A DNA stretch of 64,000 nt from Phoronis australis (lineage: Eukaryota > Phoronida > Phoronidae), in contig NMRA01000415.1 of assembly GCA_002633005.1 (NCBI GenBank), positions 221,161-285,160 of the forward strand, written 5' to 3'. The notes below the pieces were generated by a model, which worked only from the letters and a program-made list of their open reading frames with translations, was not told where the DNA came from and ran no database searches. Made by a program: the position numbers and the translations under genes. Every line of letters begins with the position of its first letter. The first letter of the stretch is position 1. Shown here one piece after another: positions 1 to 9,280 of the stretch.

Positions 1-26
1 GGATGGCTGTGTTGTTGTTTTTGCTC

Positions 27-27
27 T
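27..27. other. No feature at this position; placeholder for the left edge
   Basis: The left edge (1-51) shows no recognisable feature. Confidence 0.1.
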
Positions 28-51
28 CAACTCAAAAGTAGCCGTTTCAAA

Positions 52-168
52 ATGGAAGATGGACAGAAAATGCAGGCAGTTGACGAAAACGGCCATTGGA
101 AGGAAGCAATTGAGCGGGGAGTAAATGACAGCGCCGGGAATTCACGTCGGTTTTCCTGGATGGCCGTC
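52..168 (+). CDS. Small ORF or possible first exon, unrecognised
   Basis: An ATG at 52 opens a 38-codon frame ending in TGA at 166-168. The peptide begins MEDGQKMQAVDENG and resembles no family I know. A possible splice donor (GTAAAT) lies inside it near 120, so it could be a first coding exon, but no following exon can be joined before the LINE. It may equally be chance. Confidence 0.15.
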
Positions 169-190
169 TGAGTTTGACCAGCTAGTAGTA

Positions 191-236
191 GCAGTGGCAG
201 TGGCAGTGGCAGTGGCAGTGGCAGTGGCAGTGGCAG
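191..236. repeat. (AGTGGC)n microsatellite
   Basis: About seven to eight near-perfect copies of the hexamer AGTGGC, flanked by AGTAGT triplets. No coding frame of note runs through it. Confidence 0.95.
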
Positions 237-513
237 TAGTAGTTATCCTTATTTAAAAGTCGGTGAGCCTTAACAATGAAACGTTAGCACAAGTGCTATT
301 ATCCGACAAATTTAAAATCTACAAAATGAACAGAACTAAAATACTAGCTAATTCTACAGTACTGTACGGAGAATATACAGAACTTAAACACACATGTTAC
401 GGAGCGTGTAGGCATCCATATCAGTTTTCACAAGAGCAGATCTCAGAGAAAAAATTATGAGCAAGAGTGGCAAATTCGTTTAAGGTAGTACATTGTCTCA
501 TTACTGATGGCAA

Positions 514-813
514 TTAGTTCCACAGCAAAGTAACTTTATGGGAGATTGAGTTACATCCGCAAGTCATCGTATTAAAGCGTTTCACAAAGAGACAGTTTTC
601 ATCTCTGAGACCGTATCCAGACTCTCTAAATTCAAGCTTTCTTGACAAAGGAAAGGGTCCAATAATATGAACATTTTTGAATACTTCAATAGATAAACAT
701 TTCATCAGCCAACTAGTTAGAGAGCAGCTCCTAGCCTTAACTAAGAGTTGGGAGTAGCTGGACTCGCTGTCATTGAACACAAATTTTAAAGCACGGTGTT
801 GTATCTTTTCCAT
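514..813 (-). pseudogene. LINE ORF2 C-terminal tail remnant
   Basis: The frame begins MEKIQHRALKFVFNDSESSY and continues with LLVKA...SL...CLSIEVFK, the typical C-terminal tail of CR1/L2-type ORF2 proteins (the RIQxRALRxVYxD...SSYxxLL pattern). It lies downstream of the RT frames on the same strand and marks the 3' portion of the element. Confidence 0.85.
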
Positions 814-922
814 TTTCCTAGTACTTTTCTGTATTCCGCATAGGTGCCAAACGAGGGGGCAGTGATTAAAGTAGGATCTTATAAATGCATAATATAAGCT
901 TAGTGTTAATGCCTAAAACATT

Positions 923-2437
923 TCAAAGACGGAACAAGGCATTCATCTGTCTAGAAGCTTTTTTGCAAATAACATCAACGTGCTCATGGAATTTCAACTG
1001 GCTGTCAAGTTGGACACCCAGCAGCTTAACGGACTCTTCACACTCAATCATAGTATCACCAGACATGAGATACCTATCATTATTATGTACACGATTCCTA
1101 GAAAAGATGATTGAATTAAATTTACCAAGGTTTACAGCCATTCCATTAGAGGAGAACCAATCCATTGCCATCTGCTCAGCTACCTTGAGGCTGAGGCGAA
1201 CTGCAGATAAAGAGGAGCCTACTTGCAATAGGGTATTGCCATCAGCGTAATTATAAAACTTACAGTGACCACTTATAGCGTAAAATATATCATTGATAAA
1301 ATGTTGAATAACATGGGGCCTAAGACAGACCCTTGAGGAACGCCCTTGGGGACATTTAACCAGTCACTGACAGTTGAGCCAATTTTCACTCTCATCTTTA
1401 TATCATTGAGATAGGATACTATGAGGTTACAGGTATTCAATGTGCAGCCATAGGCTTTTAGTTTGGCAACAAGGAGCTCATGGGGGAGGCAATCAAAAGC
1501 CTTAGACAGATCAATTAGTATGCACCCAGCAAATAAATTATTGTCCACAGGTAACCTTACATCTTCAGTTAGGCGCAACAAGACGTCCTGACAAGAAAAA
1601 CCTTTACGGAAAGCACATAAATTTTCCTTTAAAATTTCATCAAAATGTACTTTCAATTGGTCTAGAATAAGTCGTTCAAAAACTTGGTTGGCAGCAGTTA
1701 GCACACCAACTGGTCTGTAACAGGATTTATCCGTTCGATCCCCTTTCTTAAATACAGGGCTAACCTGACTTTTTCAACATAGAGGAATGCTCATTAGAGG
1801 CTATACACTTGTTGAATATGGGTGTCAGGGACTTGCATATTGCATGAGCGCCATACTTGAGGAATCTCGGATGTAATGAGTCGTAACCCATCGATTTATT
1901 GCATATAATGCCCTTAAGCTTACACAGGACGTCGTTTTCAGTGACAATTGAGAAGCTGAGGACCCGTTGAATCGATCCTTCTGCACTTTTGGAGAGAATC
2001 GAGGTGAGACTCGGATGAGAAGTATAATCATTGTAAGAATTTAAATTTGGAAACTGGGAACTGATTGATTCCACCGATTCAACAAAGTAACTATTAATGA
2101 TTTCAGCTACCTTATCAGCATCCGTGACAACTTGACCATTTTCATACAACGTTATCCCATTTCTGTCTGTTCCTTCACATACAAAAGGCTTAACAGTCTC
2201 CCAGAAGAGCTTTGAATTGCACGAGTTATTGATGTCACTGTTTGTTTGGAAATACTGGCATATGGATTTTCTTTTCAATTTAGTGACTAGATTTCGCTGG
2301 GATCTATAATTCTCCCAGTTTTCAGCATTTCTGTATTTAAAGTAGCGGCGTCTGAGCATTCCCTTGACATTTATGGCTCTTCTAAGTTCGCCATTCATAT
2401 AAGGGACAGGAAGCTTCCTTAGGACCTTGGTCTTCAT
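923..2437 (-). pseudogene. LINE ORF2 reverse transcriptase remnant
   Basis: Three minus-strand frames make up the RT: 2437-1760 (linker and RT start), 1704-1273 (LIDLSKAFDCLPHELL and GVPQGSVLGPMLFNI) and 1228-923 (post-catalytic palm and thumb). A frameshift near 1770 separates the first two and another near 1300 separates the last two. The catalytic box reads YADG at 1238-1249 where active elements have YADD, so one metal-binding aspartate is lost. Confidence 0.9.
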
Positions 2438-3300
2438 TGGAGCTCAGGAGCTCATTATGAAACCATAAAGCATCATCAGTATCATCAAAAATGTTGGCTA
2501 CATGAAAAGGTGCTACCTCAAGGTCCCTATTGTAGTCAGTTATAGAGAACGATTTCATGAAGCGATAAAAATTTTTTCTGGGTTGATATTGCGAGATTTG
2601 GACTTTGGCAATACCACCAACAACATGATGAAAATCACTTACACCCGAATCATAATTCAAGATTCGAACTAGTCTTCTAGGCTTGCTAGTTAGGATAACA
2701 TCTAGTAGAGAGGGTGGGCCCTTGAAACATATGGGCTCCTTGACAGCGCTTTTTAGACCATAGACATCCATGAAATCGTTTAGTGCATTGTTACAAAGCA
2801 TGTTCACATTCATATCTCCTATGAGAAAGATCGTGTCACTCTCTAGCTGGACTCTACTCAAGATAGTATCAATACATGTCAACAGACCTACATTTTTCAC
2901 TTGCGGTGGTTTATATATACATATGAAGAACCACTTATCTCTCTTAATGACAACTTCCAGGACAAGACATTCCACAATTCCGTGGGTACATTCCAGGTCT
3001 TGCCTTCGCTTATGTCCCAGATCACCTCTGACATAACACAAAATACCACCACCATGTCTACTTCTATCATTTCTATGTGGTATATAGTTAGGGACAGAAA
3101 ACTGCGCTGAGGCAAAGGACTCGTCAAGCTTTGTTTCAGAGAAAAAACTTAAATGTACATGAGAGATTCTGCAACTTCATCAAATTTTGAGGAGAATGAA
3201 TTGATATTAAGGTGAGTGAAGATAAAGTTAAGTTCGTAAGCCTTTCTCAACGCCGTAGCATTTGTGTGTGTTGCATTATCTCTACTAAGGGTCCCTGAAG
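2382..3300 (-). pseudogene. LINE ORF2 endonuclease domain remnant
   Basis: The minus-strand frame 3041-2382 contains ICIYKPP, then LIGDMNVNM, then LLDVILTSK and SDFHHVV. These match the order of conserved blocks in APE-type LINE endonucleases, including the GDxN block and the SDH-like C-terminal histidine block. The upstream part (3041 to about 3300) is in another frame and is decayed. The downstream frame (2437-1760) overlaps it with a frame change, so ORF2 is interrupted between the endonuclease and the reverse transcriptase. Confidence 0.85.
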
Positions 3301-3424
3301 AGGGGAGGTTTGTTATTGAGTTGACTGTATTCAGTTGTGGATCATAATCCTTTTCATCATAGTCCGGGTTCAGTCCAGGGATCAGTGGCAGGGTGTGAAC
3401 GGTCTTTGACTCATGGCCGAGGAA

Positions 3425-4633
3425 TCAATTTGACCTGCAGTGTTTGGCCTTGTGGCCAGACTTATGACTCTTGTGACAATTAATCAGACGGCCGTGGCGG
3501 CACTGGAGTTTAGTGTGTCCCGTCTCAGAGCAAAAGTAGCACCGAACGTTCCTCCTGTAGTTTGACTGTCTTTCCTCATGGTGGTGAGATTTATTTCTCG
3601 GCTCTTTTAAAGTTATGTTCTTATTGGCTTCTACATTGTTTCTCACCAGCTTTGTTGTACCACGACTGGTTGGATAGACATCGTCATAAAGAAGCATCGA
3701 CTGTGCTGTCCATGTGCTTGAAGGTTTTATCATTGTCCACAAAATTGACATTGAAATCTTGGCACAGTTTGAGCAACATACCATTGGCAGCGTTAACCTG
3801 GTCATTTAGTCAACCCCCCCTTGGTAGAATACTGGATACATAGGTCTCCGAGGACTTGTGCAAAGCACTGGTAAGTAGTGCGTTGAATGAGGTTTCCAGA
3901 GCGTCCACAGAGTCATGACAACTGTCATTTGTGCCCACATGTAAGGTGATGGAGTCAAGTTTGTCGATTGTTTCCAAATGTTCTTTTACATGCATAGCCT
4001 TTGCCCCGCTCAAAGTTTTCACCATTGTGCCCGACATCGTTTTAGAGTCAACCTTGTTGAGGATCGAGTCACCAATAATCAGGTTCATCTTACTCACATT
4101 TCTGACCACAGTCTGGTTCTCAACGGGCAAATCACTCCTGGGTTGATCAGCGAGCTTCAATCGGAGTGCATCCACCTCGTCTTGTTTTTGTTGTAATGGA
4201 TTCTTCAACGTTTCAATTATCGTACTCTTTCTTGTAATTTCCCCAAGAGCATCATTTAACTGGTGTCGGATAAACCTTATATCAGACGACATGTTTCTGC
4301 ATCAGGGGCATGGCCAAAAGGCATATTTGGATAGTGAGGTGATGCCCATGCATGTGTAGTGGTACCATCTAGTGCATAGGGAGCATTCAACCATTCTTCT
4401 TTCCTCGCGCCCTTGCTTGACACAGTCATCAGTGCAGAATCTTTCAAGATCTATGACAGTTTGGTTGGAAGCAACCTGTTTAATTGAGGTTTGGAGCTAG
4501 GTGGCGAAAGTTCAGTAATACTTTCACTTTGAGAGGTTTTGAGTGGCGATAAGATACTCCATAGAGAGCTGCTCGGAGAATTCCGTTCTGTTCTGGTGGT
4601 CGTCATCTTGACCGGTGTCATTACTTCCGCCAT
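3425..4633 (-). pseudogene. LINE ORF1 remnant: PHD finger, SGNH/GDSL-like esterase, CCHC knuckle
   Basis: Starting from an ATG at 4633 the frame carries an N-terminal Ser/Pro/Thr-rich stretch. At about 4300-4440 there is a C4HC3 PHD-like pattern (CTDDC, CSLC, HYTC, WPCP-C). The PHD ends with an in-frame TGA between the last two cysteines (about 4304-4306). From 4292 the frame continues with a short predicted coiled-coil, then LIIGDSILN and HVGTND, the block I and block III style motifs of SGNH/GDSL hydrolases. A frame change near 3810 leads to a C-terminal segment with one good zinc knuckle (CYFC...H...C) and a degenerate second one. The domain combination is known from CR1-family ORF1 proteins; loss of function is inferred from the stop and frame breaks. 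Confidence 0.85.
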
Positions 4634-4644
4634 CGTTGAGCCGT

Positions 4645-5420
4645 GATTCTTAAGAGGCTGAACCGATCGACTACGTCGGGCTCGGGACCTGGTGAAGAAA
4701 AACGTAAGTATTTTTTGTCATCCCTTATGCTCGCATGATGCTGTTGGCTGTATAGATAAAGTATACCGTGTTTGCGTGGGATTTTGTCTTCACGAAATTA
4801 CAGACTAGGTACTTGTACCACATTTAAAGTCAGAGAAACATTGTTACTTACTGAAAGGTCAACGTCTGGACGAATCTACCATGGTGCCTTCAATGTTGTT
4901 TTTGTTCTTTGTAAAGTAGATTTACTGTAACAAGTCTGATGTTGTCGGATTGATTTGTATTCCGGGATTTCCAATGCCAGTGGCAGATCCAGAATTTTTC
5001 GAATGGTGTTCGCAAATGAAATAATATCAAGCCATTGTTTTAAATTACCATTTAAGTTTTATTAATAAGAGGTGGAGACAGCAATCTGCAGCCATGTGTT
5101 TGTTACCTCATTTGTTCTCATTTCTTTACATTTGTTTATGTTTCATTTCCTTGTTTTCTGGAGATCTACCCAACCCCCTTGCTATAGTGCACTCTCTGTT
5201 GACTGAACTTGATCACATAATTGATAAGCCATTGTATTCTGCATACCAGTACTAGCCTAACCCTTAATCCTACACACCTGACCCTATTGTTCACTCTTGA
5301 CTTTTGTTTACAAAATAATCCAGTCCAGTCTACACCCTGATTGCTTAGTTTAATATTTAGCACAGATTCCAGTGAGTAAACTGTATTTCACTTGTTGAAC
5401 CTTTTCTTACTATCATGTTG
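4645..5420. other. Intergenic DNA, no gene seen
   Basis: Between the LINE 5' end and the hairpin repeat. Frames are short and none resembles a known protein. Confidence 0.6.
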
Positions 5421-5423
5421 GCA

Positions 5424-5495
5424 ATGACCATCGCCTCTGTTGGCCCGAACCAGAGGCGATGCAGCTCCTATAGGCGCTCCATGATTCGCCAGCTG
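5424..5495 (+). repeat. Dispersed repeat with perfect 11-bp hairpin, copy 1
   Basis: CATCGCCTCTG at 5429-5439 and CAGAGGCGATG at 5451-5461 are perfect inverted repeats around an 11-nt loop. The same stem, almost the same loop and the downstream motif CTATAGGCGCTC recur at 9026-9058, with similarity starting at GGCAATGAC just before each stem. Function is unknown; it could be the end of a small transposon or a structured RNA-derived repeat. Confidence 0.8.
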
Positions 5496-5603
5496 TCACG
5501 ATTGATTCACGTCTCACTCTCCGGTCTGTCTCCGGTTACGTTCACGGGCGGCTAGACCGGAAAGACACCGGAGAGAGTATAATAATTCAGTGGCTGTACT
5601 GTA
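5480..5603 (-). mobile_element. Solo end of a TIR transposon related to the one at 54597-55786
   Basis: This stretch is the reverse complement, with moderate divergence, of about 54595-54720. It ends in AGTGGCTGTACTG followed by TA at 5602-5603. Only one TIR end is recognisable, so it is a truncated copy of the TA-flanked family. Confidence 0.75.
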
Positions 5604-6047
5604 AGCCGGTGGAGCGTGAGACCCCTGAGTTCCCAATCGAGTCCTCACGACAACTGCCCTCTTCAGTCGCCAACCGTGGATAACAACAAAATTGCTGCAG
5701 TAATTGGTAGTTACAGTATGTGTGTTCCCGCTAAAGACTGCACTTTTGGTCAGATGAGATTTACTTATTTTTCAGAAACTGTTGTGTGGAGTGTAATACC
5801 AGAAGACCAGTCATGTAAATCATTTCTAGACTGTGACGCGCTCATAATTACTTGATTTGCGAAGTGGGTGCGCTAGATCGATTTAGTCACTTACTTAGTT
5901 CTAAGAATGAAATGTCTAGTGTTGGAATATCTAAGTACATATGTAGAATTATCACGTACCGAACAGTTACATGTACAGCCCATTCCCTGAACTGTGGACG
6001 CACTGGACGTCATAACAATTATTCAGACTAAAGAATAACCCCCTTTC
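5604..6047. other. Intergenic DNA downstream of the NAT gene
   Basis: Lies 3' of the minus-strand NAT gene and probably contains its 3' UTR. No confident polyadenylation signal or other gene is seen. Confidence 0.5.
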
Positions 6048-7007
6048 CTAAGAATCAAAGACAAACTGTTGACCTCCTTTCGTTAGAAATTCCAGGGAAG
6101 ACCAAGAAACAGCCACCATGTATTGTTCAACAAAAGTCTTGAGTTCGTTAGCAGAATTAACTATGCGTTTTCTGGGAGCCATTTCTTCACAGTTAGCTTC
6201 ATACATCGCCATTTCACGGCTTGTAGCTTTGAATACATAGCACATTCCTGGAGGATTAATGGCTATACAGACACTATTATGTAATGGATGGCCACTACTA
6301 TGCAAGTAGACCGTCTTATCCAGTAGTAGTGCTAACTCATCGAGTGAAAATGCATCTAGCTTGAAAGTATACACGTTTACCCATTGGGCCTCTTCAAAAC
6401 TTGGAACGAATGGATCTGTCTCCGTTACGAGCTGTTGTCGAACATAATATTCACCCACTTTGGAATATTTGCTCTTCACATAGTTATGCTGATAAGTCGT
6501 AGATTCAACTTCAAAATCCAAAGGGAATGCATCGAAAGCAGGTCGGGCAATTCCAAGATCTACCAAAAAGGTGTCTCCCTTTTCCTGGAGGTCCTTAACG
6601 ACGACAATCGCGTGAGTCGGATGTTTATATTTCCGCAGCTGCGCTACACTGCAATGCACACGATAGCCCAGTCCTGACAATAGAGCACACATAAAGGTGT
6701 TCAACTCAAAACACATTCCTCCACGTAGGCTCATAACGTTCTCTTTGACCGTGTCCCAGCTTGGCACACATCGTGCATGCTTCGGAATCAATAGTAGATT
6801 CAAGTTAGTAAATGGAACGTGTTGACTGAATGCAGTGATTACCTGCTTCAAAAATGTAGTCTTGTCCAGTGTCAACTTGTCCTCAATACTGATTCCAATG
6901 TCCTTTAGGAAACGACTGATTTCGTCCCGGGATAACTGCACTGCCATGTTTTTATAGCTTGTGGTGGTGGTGGTGGTGTTTTTCGGGTTGTTTTTACAGT
7001 TGCTCAA
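6048..7007 (-). CDS. Arylamine N-acetyltransferase (NAT family), single exon
   Basis: A 319-codon uninterrupted frame. NAT enzymes are cytosolic and move acetyl from acetyl-CoA to arylamines, hydrazines or related amines through a cysteine thioester. The catalytic triad is intact: Cys99 in the family motif RGGMCFELN, His132 in THAIVVV and Asp150 in FLVDLG. The N-terminal block (ISRFLKDIGI ... HVPFTNLN) also fits the family. Usual length is about 280-295 aa. The first 20 residues are a Thr-rich run from a (GGT)n-like repeat and are probably dispensable; Met21 (codon at 6945-6947), just before AVQLSRDE, aligns better with the usual family start. A single coding exon is also typical of vertebrate NAT genes. 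The physiological substrate cannot be inferred. Confidence 0.93.
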   Translation of the reverse strand: MSNCKNNPKNTTTTTTSYKNMAVQLSRDEISRFLKDIGISIEDKLTLDKTTFLKQVITAFSQHVPFTNLNLLLIPKHARCVPSWDTVKENVMSLRGGMCFELNTFMCALLSGLGYRVHCSVAQLRKYKHPTHAIVVVKDLQEKGDTFLVDLGIARPAFDAFPLDFEVESTTYQHNYVKSKYSKVGEYYVRQQLVTETDPFVPSFEEAQWVNVYTFKLDAFSLDELALLLDKTVYLHSSGHPLHNSVCIAINPPGMCYVFKATSREMAMYEANCEEMAPRKRIVNSANELKTFVEQYMVAVSWSSLEFLTKGGQQFVFDS

Positions 7008-7204
7008 ATGAAGCTGGATGCCGTCTGCATCATCGTGTTGCTGAAACTACTTGTCGCAGTTATGTGTCCAGTCACATCGTTAAGGGTCAATAATGTTTGA
7101 ACAGGAGCCCTTATCGGAACACGTCTTTGTATACTGAGGGATTCCATGCAGCTCCTCAATTGCCAAACATCAGGAACCCATTCCAAAATAAAGCCGTGGA
7201 ATTG

Positions 7205-7580
7205 TCTTTTTTCAAGTCTATTTATGTGGGTAAATATTTATGTGGGTAAATGTTTCCATAAAAATTGATTAATTGTAACTTTATTCCCGTAATGCGGATC
7301 AAATTTGACATCCCATGGGCGGCGCACCATAAGGGGCTGAGGAAGCTTTTGCCCCCCACTTTTTCAGTGCTGACGCCGCACGTGGTCTACTAAGGCGGTG
7401 CACCACAGGGGGGCTGAGGCAGCTTTAGCCCCGCCCAAGTTTTCAGTGCTGCGTCGCCCATGCATCGGCTAGGAATGTTTCTAAGTTACCAATATTTGCT
7501 GGGCGTGGACTCATGTCTCAACTTGACTTCAAGGATCGATAGATCCGCTCATAGCAAGCGTATGAGGCTGGTTTGGTATA
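7205..7580 (+). repeat. Dispersed repeat (copy 1) with a nested tandem insertion
   Basis: 7205-7318 and 7464-7580 align with 15960-16180, sharing TATTTATGTGGGTAAAT, TCCCGTAATGC, AATTTGACATCC and TCTAAGTTACCAATATTTGC. In this copy about 140 bp is inserted at 7318-7463. The insert is itself a diverged tandem pair (about 7319-7374 and 7395-7452), each unit running GGCGGYGCACCA to TTTTCAGTGCTG. No coding potential. Confidence 0.8.
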
Positions 7581-9012
7581 TTATGACCGGTCGTGCGCCA
7601 CTCAGATACATGCAGCTCGCGTTGTCAATATGACGTCATATTAGAGAGTGCTACACAGGACTAAAATAGCGGAAAACACTGGGAGCCTTACGGCATCAGT
7701 CAGGAAATGCGGGGCTCGCAGTGTTATGCCTGCAGCCAAAGAGTTAATTTTTTTGGTCCTGCCATTGAGTCATGGTTTTTTTTTTGGTTCGGCAATGGAG
7801 TTTAGTGGTGCTGCAACTAGGTTTTTACTTTCTACCACCATAGTTTAACAGGAGCGACTATATGTGTTGTTTCCACATCAGTCTTGGTGATTGAGACCAT
7901 ATAAGATCAATTAAAAAGATAATTACTGTCCACCATATGCTGTTATCCAATGATAATTATATTTAAGTAAATATTTGGTATTAATAACAGTTATATATAT
8001 TTTTATTTGTACAGAAAAAAATAACATCCCCGAACTTACTCGCCAGCCACGAAATCAGTACGTCTAAGTGAATAGTGTATTCTCTATTGAAATAAATACT
8101 GCTTTAAAACTCATTTCTTAATATGTATACCAAAATCAGATGTTTTCTGTTGTATCAAAGCAAACAAATCCATGCAAAATCTGTACTAACTTATGTCGAA
8201 GGCGATATTCGAAATTTTGTAGAATTTCCGGCACTGCCTGCACTCTCTTTTGTGACGAAACTTGCGCAAAAAAGTAAAGTGCGTAGTAACCAAAATATTA
8301 AACCTGTACGACTGAATTGCGCATCCAAACTTTACCCAAAATACAGAATTTCCCACTCGAAACCGAATGGAAATATAACCAACCGAGCCTATGTAGCATT
8401 ATGACACCGTGAAAAATGACCCAAGTCAGCTTTTCTAAATTTAAGGTGAAAAAATTACAGCCCATGAAAAAAATGACCCCACGTCCGTGACACCCAGCCT
8501 CGTCATTATTCAGCGGTTCCCCGCAACGGATAAGCAGACGGCGTGGGTGAGAGAAGAATTTATTTTAAATTTCTCGGCTGATACATGTATGAGAATCGCG
8601 CAGTACGTATATAAGATTAAAAGGGAACTGTATTTTATTATTAATAAATTTTGGCTGGTTTTCTATGAGTTGTTGATTAATTTCACGAATAATTCAACAT
8701 CAAAAAGTAAACGTACATTTTTTAAATTTAATTTAAAAAATTGGTTGAAAGAGTTCTGTAATCATCCGCTTTGAGCGCTGCTTCTAGCTACGTATTTGGC
8801 GGGGTCAAAGTTAGTCAGCGCCATATTTTAGTGTGGTGTTCGTTGTCGGAATAAGAAATTTTATTGTGAAATGTCGGGTCGCCAGGGATATCTGTTTGAG
8901 CCTGAAGCAACACAACGTAACACCCAGTCGACGTTATCGTCAGAAGAAAACAATTTTGTACAACCATCTCGCGTCTGTAATTTACACTGGTGTGACTGTG
9001 GGCAATGCGGAC
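7581..9012. other. Intergenic, AT-rich, no gene supported
   Basis: Contains several open frames of 60-95 codons (for example 8123-8404 and 8487-8774), but they are compositionally ordinary for AT-rich DNA and resemble no protein I know. Confidence 0.5.
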
Positions 9013-9013
9013 T

Positions 9014-9090
9014 CTAGGCAATGACCATCGCCTCTGTTGGCCCGAAGCAGAGGCGATGTAGAGGCTATAGGCGCTCTGTACGCCGGAAGC
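9014..9090 (+). repeat. Dispersed repeat with perfect 11-bp hairpin, copy 2
   Basis: The stem arms CATCGCCTCTG (9026-9036) and CAGAGGCGATG (9048-9058) are identical to those at 5429-5461. The 11-nt loop differs by one base. The following GGCTATAGGCGCTCT is shared with copy 1. Confidence 0.8.
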
Positions 9091-9279
9091 TTTTCGGCGA
9101 ATTATGCCTCGCACCGACTAAACCATCAAAGTCACGTTGTTACAAATACCTTTTGCGCATAGAGGAACACCTTAGGAGGTTGTCGATGTGTTTAATCCCT
9201 TCCAACTCGAACAAATACTCCCGTTATGAAACTTTTTCTTCGAGCAGTCCCTATTTCAGTTCCCAAAATCGTGAACTCA

Positions 9280-9280
9280 N
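9280..9280. other. Single-N scaffold gap
   Basis: One N interrupts otherwise continuous sequence. Unlike the Ns at 24431 and 49227, I do not see matching sequence on its two sides. Confidence 0.9.

Larger units (their letters stand above)
500..4640 (-). mobile_element. Decayed CR1-like non-LTR retrotransposon (LINE)
   Basis: Read on the minus strand, the region encodes in order a PHD-type zinc finger, a GDS...GTND esterase-like domain, a CCHC zinc knuckle, an AP-like endonuclease and a reverse transcriptase with the typical LINE C-terminal tail. ORF1 with PHD plus esterase modules is established for CR1-type elements. Frameshifts near 2400, 1770 and 1300, an in-frame stop in the PHD finger and a mutated catalytic box show that this copy is dead. 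The exact ends are uncertain: the 5' end lies near 4640 and the 3' end near 480-510, and I found no obvious target-site duplication. Confidence 0.9.

Noticed and set aside
8487-8774. 95-codon frame rich in Phe, Asn and Lys
   Set aside because: Composition is that of AT-rich noncoding DNA; no family match is recognised.
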